Shown here one piece after another: positions 34,012-41,775 of a stretch of 64,000 bases of DNA. The stretch comes from Gemmatimonadota bacterium. GTDB taxonomy: Bacteria; Gemmatimonadota; Gemmatimonadetes; Gemmatimonadales; GWC2-71-9. Position numbers and translations under genes: made by a program. Under the pieces are notes generated by a model, which saw only the letters and a list, made by a program, of their open reading frames with translations, had not been told where the DNA came from and did no database searches. The first letter of the stretch is position 1. Each line of letters starts with the position of its first letter. The stretch covers positions 2,430,967-2,494,966 of the forward strand of contig CP070716.1 in the NCBI GenBank assembly GCA_020350425.1, given 5' to 3'.

Positions 34012-34848
34012 CTAGGGGAGCACCGATTGTCGCACAGTGGTCTCGAGGCTGAGTCGGCCTCGCTCGGGCACGCTGACCACCACCTGCAGCCGCACCGCTG
34101 CGGCGACCCAACCCCGCCATCCCGTCGACCAGACGAGCGTGCCCATCGTCGCTCCGGCGAACTGATGGGTGCTCCCGTCCTCCCGCCTGAGAGTGGTGGG
34201 TGTGAGGGCTCCGCTGTAGCGGATGTACGCCAACGTGTCCTGGTCGCGGGCGGTCAGCGAATCGAGCCTGAAGTCCATCTCCATCCCCAAGAGCGCCGAC
34301 GGCGCCTCCACCGGGGCGTGCCCGACAAGCTCTCCGAGCTGGAACTCGAGCCGCGAGCTCCAGTACTGCCCCTGACGGAGCCAGCCACCCGGGAGCTCCA
34401 TCCCCGGCGCCCCGGTCAGCAAGTGCAAGAGCATCCCCGAGCCGGGGCGATCACCGCCGGCGGTCGCTTCCACCACTCGCATGCGCGAGTCCAGGCTCAC
34501 TTGGAGCCACAGGCTGTCGAGCGCGGTCACCTCGTACTCGCGCCACGACTCGTCACCCTCCCGCATGCGTGCGCGAAGCGAGTCGTACGCCAGGTGCACG
34601 ATCAGCGCTCCATCCGGACCGGGCAGCGCCACCTCCGTGACCCCCCCCAGGTCGGCCGCTTCCCGCGCCGGCCCCGCAGCCTCACCCGCCGCCCCGACAC
34701 CGGTGATGCGTGTGTGGGACTGGAACACGCGGTGCACCTTTACGCCGGCGACGGGGTGATACCGCAGCAACAGGCTGTCTTGTGCGGCGAGCCCAAGCGG
34801 GAAGGCCGTGAATGTCGCCAGCGCGACGAGGACGGGGCGCAGCATCAT
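34012..34848 (-). CDS. Exported hypothetical protein, paralogue of the gene upstream
   Basis: A 278-aa protein with a signal peptide (MMLRPVLVALATFTAFPLGLAAQ). The mature part begins DSLLLRYHPVAGVKVHRVF and has a beta-rich body with LDSLWLQVSLDSRMRVVEA. Near the end are a WSTGWRGWVAAAVRLQ segment and the ending LETTVRQSVLP. It has the same layout as the protein encoded immediately upstream (ATGA overlap): both start with LLR-x-H/Y-P after the signal and end with a WSTGW run. It lies one base before sbcD. Why a DNA-repair operon carries exported proteins is unknown. Confidence 0.75.
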   Translation of the reverse strand: MMLRPVLVALATFTAFPLGLAAQDSLLLRYHPVAGVKVHRVFQSHTRITGVGAAGEAAGPAREAADLGGVTEVALPGPDGALIVHLAYDSLRARMREGDESWREYEVTALDSLWLQVSLDSRMRVVEATAGGDRPGSGMLLHLLTGAPGMELPGGWLRQGQYWSSRLEFQLGELVGHAPVEAPSALLGMEMDFRLDSLTARDQDTLAYIRYSGALTPTTLRREDGSTHQFAGATMGTLVWSTGWRGWVAAAVRLQVVVSVPERGRLSLETTVRQSVLP

Positions 34849-35759
34849 GGACGCACCTGGAAGCGAGTGGAGTGGTCCATGCTCAGGGTGACTTCCACGA
34901 TCGTCTGCTCCATCTCCTCCGAGCGCTCCATGGTGAGCGTCGAACGGGTCCGCAGCGCGCCCGATACGAAGGCGTTCCACCCGGTCGACCAGATGAAGCT
35001 TCCGCCAAACGCTCCCGTGATTCCCACGAGCGACGCGCTCATTGCCTCGCCCTCGGCAGCAGCCTCGGGAAGAAAGCTCCCCTGGACCCGGAGATACGCG
35101 AGCGTGTCCGTGGGACGCGCGACCACGCTGTCGAGCGTGATCGTGGACCGGGCCAGCACTTCCGGCTCTACCGGCATGCCCTCCAGCACTCCCTCACCCT
35201 CGAGCCCCAGCGGACGCGTCAACGCGACCACAATGTCGGCAGCCCAGGTGTCGCCTTCGGCCACCGGACCCTCCGGCAGGGAGAACTCCAGCCCCGACGC
35301 GAAGGCGCGGTAGTGCTGCAGCTCGCGATTCGTGAGCGAATCACCCTCCAGCACCTCGACATCGGTGACACGCAACCGGTCGTCCACGACGACCCGGGCA
35401 GTGGAGCTGCGCGCTCGCTCGTCGCCGAGATCGCGCCACGGCCCGCCTGGCACGCGCGACCGCGCCCGGGTCGAGTCGTGCGAGATCCGCAGCACCGAGC
35501 TGGTGATGCGCGTCCCAACCACGCTGGTGGTGTAGCTGTGCAAGGTGGTGGCCTCGACGGTGATGCTGTCGAGGGCCGGCACGCCAGGCGCGCCCTCGCG
35601 AATCGTGCTCGTCACCTCCGACCACCAGAGCGTGTGAAGCCTCGTGCGCGGCTGCGGCTGGTGCCGCAACAAAATCGACTGCTGGGCGGAGACGGCCTGG
35701 GGCAGCCCCATGAGGGCGACACACGCCAGGGCGCCGAGCAAGGTCGTCCTACGTCGCAT
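34845..35759 (-). CDS. Exported hypothetical protein, paralogue of the gene downstream
   Basis: A 304-aa protein with a signal peptide (MRRRTTLLGALACVALMGLPQAVSA), mature start QQSILLRHQPQPRTRLHTLWW, and a beta-rich body including VVDDRLRVTDVEVLEG and FALPEGPVAEGDTWA-like strands. The WSTGWNAFVSGALRTRS segment and VEVTLSMD end resemble those of its neighbour at 34012. Duplication in tandem is thus likely. It begins 11 nt inside the 3' end of the herA-like gene. No catalytic residues are evident. Confidence 0.75.
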   Translation of the reverse strand: MRRRTTLLGALACVALMGLPQAVSAQQSILLRHQPQPRTRLHTLWWSEVTSTIREGAPGVPALDSITVEATTLHSYTTSVVGTRITSSVLRISHDSTRARSRVPGGPWRDLGDERARSSTARVVVDDRLRVTDVEVLEGDSLTNRELQHYRAFASGLEFSLPEGPVAEGDTWAADIVVALTRPLGLEGEGVLEGMPVEPEVLARSTITLDSVVARPTDTLAYLRVQGSFLPEAAAEGEAMSASLVGITGAFGGSFIWSTGWNAFVSGALRTRSTLTMERSEEMEQTIVEVTLSMDHSTRFQVRP

Positions 35760-37695
35760 AGGGATCCTCCACCTGTCTGAGTGGTATGGTCGCACTACTA
35801 CCTTCCCGGCGCACCTGCTCCCGTGCCACGGTCCTCCCGAGGTTCGCCGTGAAGAACCCCACGACATCGTCGGGTCGGGCACGCTTGGTGGCGAGGAGCG
35901 CGCGCCGGACGTCCTCCTCCCGCCGCCCCGCCATGGAGTCCTTGATCCGTGCCGGGGACACGCGCCGATCGAGCGCCGCCAGCTGCCGCACGACGGCCTC
36001 CTCGAACGGCACATCGGCTGCCGGCGGATAACGCCTCACGCCGGCGGGCCCGCTCATCACCGCCGGCCTCGGGAATCGCACGAACACCGGCTGCGTGAAG
36101 TGCGGGTGCCGCACCATGAGCTCCCCTTTTGGAAGCGTGGCCAGCTTGATCTTGGTCGCCGGCGACAGCACCTGATACCCGGGCGTCGCGAGCTCGTCCA
36201 TGTCCATCCGGCCGAAGACCATGGTGCCCGCATTGCCCACGATCCGGCGGTGCACCTGCGAACGGAACTGCTGGGCCGCAAACAGCACCAAACCGAGATA
36301 GCGTCCCCGTTCCGAGATGTCCAGCAGCATCTTGCGAACGTAGGTGTCGGGGCCGTCGGCCGGCGCGTACTTGTTGAGCTCGTCCACGAACACGACCACG
36401 TGCTCCACGCCCAGGTCACCCCGCTCGAGATGCTCCCGCAACATGGAGACAACCCGGGTGAACACCAGATCCTGCCCGAGCTGGTCCATGCCCGACACAT
36501 CCAATACATACACCGCGCGGTCCTCGAACGCTCCAAACGGGAGATCGTTCACCGAGCCGTCGTCGGTCACGAGCCCCCTGCAGCGGGTGGAGATGTTGAT
36601 GAGGCGGTTCCGCACCTTGCGAATCGTAGCGATGTGATGCGTGCGCCAGACGTCGCTCCGGCCGGCCTGCTCCAGCCCATCGAAGATGCTGCGGAACAGT
36701 CGCTCCAGGTCAGCGAAGGAGCGCACACGGTGCGTGCCACCCCAGTCGTCCCTGAACTCCTTCTCCACCACGCGATCCGCCAGGAAATCGAGGAACGCGT
36801 CGGCCTTCGCGTCGATGTCGTCGCGATTGAGCAGCACCTCGTGGTAGTTGAGGACCTCGCGCAGTCCCCAAACCAGGGGTTGTACCGACCCTACCAGTTC
36901 GGCGTGTGAGCGCAGCGTATTGAGATTCACGCCGTCCGGCTTGAACGGGGCGAAGTACTGCACCCCGTCGAAGGGCCGTGGCTCGATCTCGAGCGCCGCG
37001 TACAGTTCCCGGTCGGCCTCCGTCAGCTCACCGGGCTGATCGAGGAAGCACAGGTCCGGCCCCTTCACGTTGAAGCACACGGCCGCCACGGAACCCTTGT
37101 GGCTCGGCAGCCGCTGGAAGATGCTCGCCAGCATGAACTCCACAGCGCTTGTCTTGGTGGCGAGGCCCGAGACGCCGCTGATGTTGAGGTGGGCCGATTC
37201 CGGGCCGAGTAGAAAATCCGCGTCCAGCGAGACCGGCGCCGTGAGCCCGCCAGCGCGGTACACGCCCACCGGGATTCCGGTGGGCTGCTCGCAACGCACG
37301 TACCCGTCCATGCGCAGCGCCATCTCCACGTCTGCCTGCGATGCCAGGCGCACCTCGGCCAGCGGCACAGGCTGCACCGGCTCCTCGGGCTCGTGACGCA
37401 GGACAGCGGCCGTCCACAGCCGGACCTCGGTGCGCCGGGTGGGCGCCGGCACCCCGGACGGATCACCCTCTGCCGCGACCACCTCGTGGAGCGGCGTCGC
37501 CAGATCGGAGTACGCCCGGCCATCCACCACCACCGCATACACCCGGCGGCCGCTGTCCGCGTCCACCCGCACGATGGCCCCGATCCCGAGGGTCGTATCG
37601 GTGGCGGTCCAGAAGTGGAACTGGTGCGGACCCGCCGGGAGCGCCTCGGTCGCGACCACCCGTCCGATCGTCTCGCCGTTCCCTCCGCGAATCAC
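35749..37695 (-). CDS. herA: HerA-like hexameric ATPase (HAS-barrel + DUF87)
   Basis: A 648-aa FtsK/HerA-family ATPase that in archaea drives DNA through the NurA nuclease. Residues 8-115 form a HAS-barrel-like region; residues 165-550 the ATPase. The Walker A position reads NISGVSGLATKTS (about 171-183): the invariant Gly before Lys is Thr, as I recall for some bacterial DUF87 proteins. Walker B is HVVVFVDELNKYAP (D438, E439), and a later LVLFAAQQFRSQVHRRI sensor run is present. The GTG start follows AGGAGGCTG and overlaps the NurA-like stop (GTGA). Other COG0433 ATPases are possible, but the neighbours favour HerA. Confidence 0.88.
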   Translation of the reverse strand: MIRGGNGETIGRVVATEALPAGPHQFHFWTATDTTLGIGAIVRVDADSGRRVYAVVVDGRAYSDLATPLHEVVAAEGDPSGVPAPTRRTEVRLWTAAVLRHEPEEPVQPVPLAEVRLASQADVEMALRMDGYVRCEQPTGIPVGVYRAGGLTAPVSLDADFLLGPESAHLNISGVSGLATKTSAVEFMLASIFQRLPSHKGSVAAVCFNVKGPDLCFLDQPGELTEADRELYAALEIEPRPFDGVQYFAPFKPDGVNLNTLRSHAELVGSVQPLVWGLREVLNYHEVLLNRDDIDAKADAFLDFLADRVVEKEFRDDWGGTHRVRSFADLERLFRSIFDGLEQAGRSDVWRTHHIATIRKVRNRLINISTRCRGLVTDDGSVNDLPFGAFEDRAVYVLDVSGMDQLGQDLVFTRVVSMLREHLERGDLGVEHVVVFVDELNKYAPADGPDTYVRKMLLDISERGRYLGLVLFAAQQFRSQVHRRIVGNAGTMVFGRMDMDELATPGYQVLSPATKIKLATLPKGELMVRHPHFTQPVFVRFPRPAVMSGPAGVRRYPPAADVPFEEAVVRQLAALDRRVSPARIKDSMAGRREEDVRRALLATKRARPDDVVGFFTANLGRTVAREQVRREGSSATIPLRQVEDPYAT

Positions 37696-38645
37696 CACCA
37701 GCCTCCTACCTGTGCGCGCAAGAACGTCTCCACCTGCCGAATGGGATAGAGTAAGCGATCCCAGCGACCGTCCGGCGCGCTGAGTGGGGCGCGTTCCGCC
37801 AGCAGCCATCGGCTCACCGCCGTGGCCTCGGCCAACGCGGCGTCGGTCGCGGGACGCTCGATCCGCACCAGGCCGTGCAGGAGATCCCGGTCCTCCCACG
37901 ACCAGAGTCGAAGATACCACGTGTAAACGGAGCCGCGCCCCCCCACGCGGCGGGCGAACACGCTGCTGCGGTGCCCCTCCGGCAGCGTCACGGCAACCTC
38001 GAGGTCCGGGCCGTCGAGGAACTGCGTCTCGTGGCTCTTGATCAGGCCGAGCACCCGCGGAGCACTGCCCAGGAGGTGCGTCAGGCCCCCCAGCCCGCCG
38101 TCGACGACCAGCCAGCTGTCGGGCTCGGAGCGGAGCAGCGCCGTCGCGACGGCAACCTCGAGCTCCTCGCGCCGCCGCTCCACTGCTCTCGCCGCGAGCT
38201 GCACGTCCACGACGGGATGCGCACGCTCTCCCGCCTCGCAGTCGAGCAAGGGGATCCCGGTGTCGGCCAACGCCTGCCGCTGGCCGGGGCTGATCCGCTC
38301 CAAGGGGACAACAATCATCTCCTCGGCCTCGTGCTCGGCCAGCCGGAGTCGGTCTCCCTCGCGGCGCAGGGCGGCGGCCGCGACGTAGCCCCGCACCACC
38401 GGCACGAGCCCGAAGCGACCTTCCACGGCGTAGCGCTGGATACCGTCGAGGAATGCCGTCTGCTCGGGCGGGGGCGCCGGACCGCCCACGTCGATGGACC
38501 GAATCGCATCCCCTTCGACGTGGCTTGCCGAGCCGAACGGGGAGGCGACCGGCGGCGGAACGTGCGTGAGGGGCGAGCCGGCCCGCGTCGTCCCCCCGGC
38601 CTGGCGGAGGGCCCGGTGCAGGCGGTGGCGGACGGAATTGCTCAG
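37692..38645 (-). CDS. nurA: NurA-like nuclease, start uncertain (candidate CTG)
   Basis: A NurA-family 5'-3' nuclease candidate that pairs with HerA. The clearly coded part from the GTG at 38489 (265 aa) starts VGGPAPPPEQTAFLDGIQRY and includes DSWLVVDGGLG and VLGLIKSHETQFL, consistent with the NurA fold (Asp-containing VDG/FLDG and K-S-H motifs). The frame stays open upstream without ATG, GTG or TTG; it reads NSVRHRLHRALRQAGG and later DAIRSIDVGG, where the Asp may be catalytic. The only sensible start is CTG at 38643-38645 after GGGAGGAG (317 aa). A one-base frameshift or sequencing error is the alternative. Confidence 0.7.
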   Translation of the reverse strand: MSNSVRHRLHRALRQAGGTTRAGSPLTHVPPPVASPFGSASHVEGDAIRSIDVGGPAPPPEQTAFLDGIQRYAVEGRFGLVPVVRGYVAAAALRREGDRLRLAEHEAEEMIVVPLERISPGQRQALADTGIPLLDCEAGERAHPVVDVQLAARAVERRREELEVAVATALLRSEPDSWLVVDGGLGGLTHLLGSAPRVLGLIKSHETQFLDGPDLEVAVTLPEGHRSSVFARRVGGRGSVYTWYLRLWSWEDRDLLHGLVRIERPATDAALAEATAVSRWLLAERAPLSAPDGRWDRLLYPIRQVETFLRAQVGGWW

Positions 38646-38685
38646 GGCGACGGTGGCTCCTCCCGAGCTCGCCCAGCGAGCCGCT

Positions 38686-39210
38686 TCACCGGGTGCCCTC
38701 GCTCTCAGGGAACGGCGGCACGTCGAGAAGCCAGAACCCGGCGAGGTCGCCGTTCTGGTCGAACTCCACCATCAGGTGATCGGCCAGCGCCACGCACTCC
38801 CGGCCGCGGCCGGTCCCCACCCGGAGATGCACCACCGACTCATCCGGGCTCCGCTCCACGCCGAGCGGGAGATCCACCTCCACCACGGCGATCCCCGGCT
38901 GCGACGGACGCGAGGGAACGACGAGCCGCCCCTGCTCGCCCGGCTGCGGCGGGGTGAGTCCCTCCACCGTATTGGCCGGCGGCCACACGACGATCTCGAG
39001 CGCGCGCAACACCCCGCCCTGAAAATCCAGCGTAATCACCGCGCCCTTGGCGTCCTCCAGCTCGATGGATCCCGTCAGCCCGCGCGCCGGCTTCGCCCCT
39101 TGCAGGACGCCCGAGAGAATCTCGGTCTCGGCATCCCACTGGAACTCGACGCGCGGCAGCTCGCCGACGATCGGCTCGATCTGCGCTCCGTAGCCCCGTA
39201 CGCCCTTCAC
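38686..39210 (-). CDS. Hypothetical protein with two similar beta-rich halves
   Basis: A 174-aa soluble protein with no signal. It contains two stretches of similar shape: ARGLTGSIELEDAKGAVITL to GGVLRALEIVVWP (residues 42-78), and RECVALADHLMVEFDQNGDLAGFWLLDVP (residues 136-164). The latter half resembles DUF2283-type repeats (D-x-N/D-G-x-L-x-G-hydrophobic). GTG start in a GTGA overlap with the aminotransferase stop. It is immediately upstream of the NurA-like gene in the operon, so a role with the repair module or the aminotransferase cannot be excluded. Confidence 0.7.
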   Translation of the reverse strand: MKGVRGYGAQIEPIVGELPRVEFQWDAETEILSGVLQGAKPARGLTGSIELEDAKGAVITLDFQGGVLRALEIVVWPPANTVEGLTPPQPGEQGRLVVPSRPSQPGIAVVEVDLPLGVERSPDESVVHLRVGTGRGRECVALADHLMVEFDQNGDLAGFWLLDVPPFPESEGTR

Positions 39211-40418
39211 ATCTCCTCCTTGGTCTCCACCGACCGCACGAAGTCCGTGATGCGTTTTAGCGCCTTGCGCAGCAACTTCTCGGAGGCGGCGTACGACAGG
39301 CGCACCCAGCGCCCATCCCCGAACGCCTCGCCCGGCACGAGCGCCACTCCTTGCTGCGCCAGCAGGCGCTCGCAGAACGCGGCGGCGCTCGCCAGCTTCC
39401 CGTCAAAGTACCCATCCACCCGAAAGAAGAGGTAGAACGCCCCAAGCGGCTCGACGAACTCCACGCCGGGGTGCTCCTTGCGGATGTGTGACACCACCAG
39501 ATCGCGCCTCGAGCGGAACGTCTCCACCATCCGGTGGACGTCCTCCTCCACGCGCTCATCGGCCAGGGCCGCCGCCGCTGCCCACTGCGCCGGCTGCGAC
39601 GCCCCGCTGGTGACATGGGTCTGCAAGGCAGCCATCGCCTTGGCAACCTGCGGCGGCGCGACAGCGATCCCAATGCGCCACCCCGTCATGGCGTAGGCTT
39701 TCCCCACACCGGTCACCACCACGACCCGCTCCAGCAGTTCGTCGGGGAGGTCGTGCACCGACGGCGCGGGGCCGGAGCCGAAGTGGATGCGGCGGTACAT
39801 CTCGTCCGAGATGACCCACAGCCGGCGCTCCGTGGCCCACTCGAGCAACGCCCGGAGCTCTGCCCGCGTGTACACCGCGCCGGTGGGGTTCACCGGCGAG
39901 CACAGGATCAGACCAGCCGCCCGGGCGTCGGCCGCGCGCTCCAACTGGTCCACGCCCACCTTCAAACTCCACTGCGGATCGCCCGGCACGAGCACCGGCT
40001 GCGCGCGCGCCAAGTGCACGAGCTGCGGGTAGGAGACCCAGGCAGGCGCCGGAATCAACACCGTGTCGCCGCCCTCGAACAGTGTGAAGCACGCGTTGAA
40101 CAGCGCCTGCCGCGCCCCGGTGGACACCACGACGTGGTCGGCGTTGATCGGCCGACCGCCCGAGAGCAACGAAAGATGGCGCGCGGCAGCCGCCCGCAGC
40201 TCCAGGATCCCGGCGTTGGGCGGATAGCGGGTCTTGCCCTGCTGGATCGCCTTGATGCCGGCTTCGGCGGGGATGCGCGGCGTCGCGAAGTCGGGCTCCC
40301 CCACCGAGAGGTCGATTACGTCCTCGCCGGCTGCCTGCCGGCGCAACGCTTCCTCCTTGATAGCGACGGTACGGGAGGCCTCGAGCTGGGCCACGTTGCG
40401 CGAGCGCCTGAACGCCAT
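39207..40418 (-). CDS. Class I/II pyridoxal-phosphate aminotransferase (aspartate aminotransferase-like)
   Basis: A 403-aa PLP enzyme. It begins MAFRRSRNVAQLEASRTVAIKE, a typical opening. Motifs are DLSVGEPDFATP, then STGARQALFN, CSPVNPTGAVYT, SDEMYRRIHFG (Asp that pairs with the PLP nitrogen), and GVGKAYAMTGWRIG with the Schiff-base Lys. This is the AspC/1-beta group that includes aspartate and prephenate aminotransferases; GVGKAY replaces the usual GFSKxY. The ATG overlaps the upstream peptidase stop by one base (TGATG). The frame is open for 1.2 kb upstream, but that is the other strand-shifted reading of the P1 peptidase and not part of the gene. Confidence 0.95.
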   Translation of the reverse strand: MAFRRSRNVAQLEASRTVAIKEEALRRQAAGEDVIDLSVGEPDFATPRIPAEAGIKAIQQGKTRYPPNAGILELRAAAARHLSLLSGGRPINADHVVVSTGARQALFNACFTLFEGGDTVLIPAPAWVSYPQLVHLARAQPVLVPGDPQWSLKVGVDQLERAADARAAGLILCSPVNPTGAVYTRAELRALLEWATERRLWVISDEMYRRIHFGSGPAPSVHDLPDELLERVVVVTGVGKAYAMTGWRIGIAVAPPQVAKAMAALQTHVTSGASQPAQWAAAAALADERVEEDVHRMVETFRSRRDLVVSHIRKEHPGVEFVEPLGAFYLFFRVDGYFDGKLASAAAFCERLLAQQGVALVPGEAFGDGRWVRLSYAASEKLLRKALKRITDFVRSVETKEEM

Positions 40419-41557
40419 CAGCGCACGACCCCGTGGCGCCTGAGGATCTCGAGCGTGACGGTCAGCGGGAGCGCTTCGGCGGTGCCGCGATGGCCCGCGA
40501 CGGTCGTGGCCAGGAACAGGGAGTTGTAGATCGCCTCTTCGGTCGCCTCGGCTACCGCCTGGAACAGGGGGCTCACCTCGTCGTTGACCAGCGGCGGCGT
40601 GGCGGCGAGCTCGGCAACCCTCACGGTGCTGAAGGCGATGACATAGTCGCCCGACCCGTTGGTCATCGCGGACCCCGTTCGCGCCAGTCCCGACAGCGCC
40701 CGCCGCGCCAACCGCTCCAGGTTGCGGTGGTCGAGCGGGGCGTCCGTGGCGACCACGATCATGATGGAGCCGTCGGCAGGATCCTCGACCGAGCCGGGGC
40801 CTTCCAGCCGCCCCCTCAGGTAGTGGCGGCCCAATTCCACGCCCACCGGCGCGCCCGCGATCGAGAGCACGCCACCGAAGTTGCTCTGCACCAGCACGCC
40901 GACCGTCCATCCTCCAAGATCGGCCGGGAGGCGGCGGCTGGCAGTGCCGATCCCTCCCTTCCAGCCGAACGCTCTCGTGCCCCGCCCCGCACCCACGCTC
41001 CCCTGGTCGACCGGCCCGGTCCTGGCGGCGTCGATCGCCCGCAGCACATGCCCCTCTGTGATGGGACGGAGCCGGATGTGATTGAGGTAGCCGTCGTTCG
41101 TCTCGCCCACCACAGCGTTGGCCGAGCGAACGTCCTCGTTGCCGGGGAGCGCGAGGAGATAGGTGAGCACCGCATCGGCCGCGCGCGGCACGCACAACGT
41201 GCACGTGAGCACGACCGGGCTTTCGAGTTCGCCCAACTCCTGTACCTGGGTGAACCCCACGAGCTTGCCGTACCCATTCCCCACCACCACGGCCGCCGGC
41301 ACTCGCTCCCGAAACACGTTGCCGCCATGTGGCAGCACGACGGTCACACCCGTATTGATGGAATCCCCGTCGGTGACGGTCACCTGTCCGACGCGCACCC
41401 CCTCCACGTCCGTGACGGCGTTGAGGGAACCGGTCGGGAGCACACCGACCACGATCCCCAACTCCCGCGCGGAACGCCGTTCCTGCGCCTGCGATGGCCC
41501 GCTCAGGGCCATCGCGCCGGCGACCGTCAGCATTAGCGTCAGACGATTGGCAGCCAT
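40418..41557 (-). CDS. P1 family peptidase (DmpA/L-aminopeptidase-D-esterase), exported
   Basis: A 379-aa Ntn-like peptidase with a signal peptide (MAANRLTLMLTVAGAMALSGPSQAQ). In order: VTDVEGVRVGQVTV, GGNVFRERVPAAVVVGNGYGKLVGFTQ, DVRSANAVVGETNDGY, then VGAGRGTRAFGWKGGIG and the VQSNFGG segment, which contains the Asn and Ser used in self-cleavage in DmpA-type enzymes. The protein is self-processed into two chains in the family. It is the first gene of the long leftward operon. Confidence 0.93.
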   Translation of the reverse strand: MAANRLTLMLTVAGAMALSGPSQAQERRSARELGIVVGVLPTGSLNAVTDVEGVRVGQVTVTDGDSINTGVTVVLPHGGNVFRERVPAAVVVGNGYGKLVGFTQVQELGELESPVVLTCTLCVPRAADAVLTYLLALPGNEDVRSANAVVGETNDGYLNHIRLRPITEGHVLRAIDAARTGPVDQGSVGAGRGTRAFGWKGGIGTASRRLPADLGGWTVGVLVQSNFGGVLSIAGAPVGVELGRHYLRGRLEGPGSVEDPADGSIMIVVATDAPLDHRNLERLARRALSGLARTGSAMTNGSGDYVIAFSTVRVAELAATPPLVNDEVSPLFQAVAEATEEAIYNSLFLATTVAGHRGTAEALPLTVTLEILRRHGVVR

Positions 41558-41574
41558 ACCGTGCCTCCTGGGCC

Positions 41575-41603
41575 AAGCTTCGCCCACCCACTCTCCGTGT
41601 CAA
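41575..41603 (-). promoter_or_regulatory. Candidate promoter of the P1 peptidase-NurA-HerA-SbcDC operon
   Basis: On the minus strand a perfect -35 TTGACA (41603-41598) is followed by 17 bp and AAGCTT (41580-41575) as a -10. The peptidase ATG lies 17 nt downstream with a GGAGG ribosome site between. It is the only strong -35 near the first gene of the ten-gene operon. Confidence 0.5.
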
Positions 41604-41716
41604 CGGACCGCATACCAATCGTCGTAGGCCTCACGCCTCCAACGGCTCGGCGGTTGGGGGGATCTCGGCAGTCCATCCACGGGCGGCGCGGCTCGCCGGC
41701 CGGAGGGTGCGCTCGC

Positions 41717-41745
41717 TTGCCCGGCGCTTCAGCGCAAACTACCAT
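41717..41745 (+). promoter_or_regulatory. Candidate promoter of the degenerate-helicase gene
   Basis: TTGCCC (41717-41722), 17 bp, TACCAT (41740-41745) lies 30 bp before the GTG at 41776. The spacer contains a short GCGCTTCAGCGC inverted repeat. Sequence only; untested. Confidence 0.35.
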
Positions 41746-41775
41746 CATGTGTCTCTTTGACAATCGAGGGATCCC

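Noticed and set aside
38642-38689. Short GTG frame of 15 codons in the GTGA overlap before the NurA-like gene
   Set aside because: Too short to be a gene by itself; kept only as an alternative start with a frameshift in the findings.
40419-41618. Upstream 400-residue extension of the aminotransferase
   Set aside because: It is a shifted reading of the P1 peptidase, rich in Gly/Arg; the peptidase has clear motifs.
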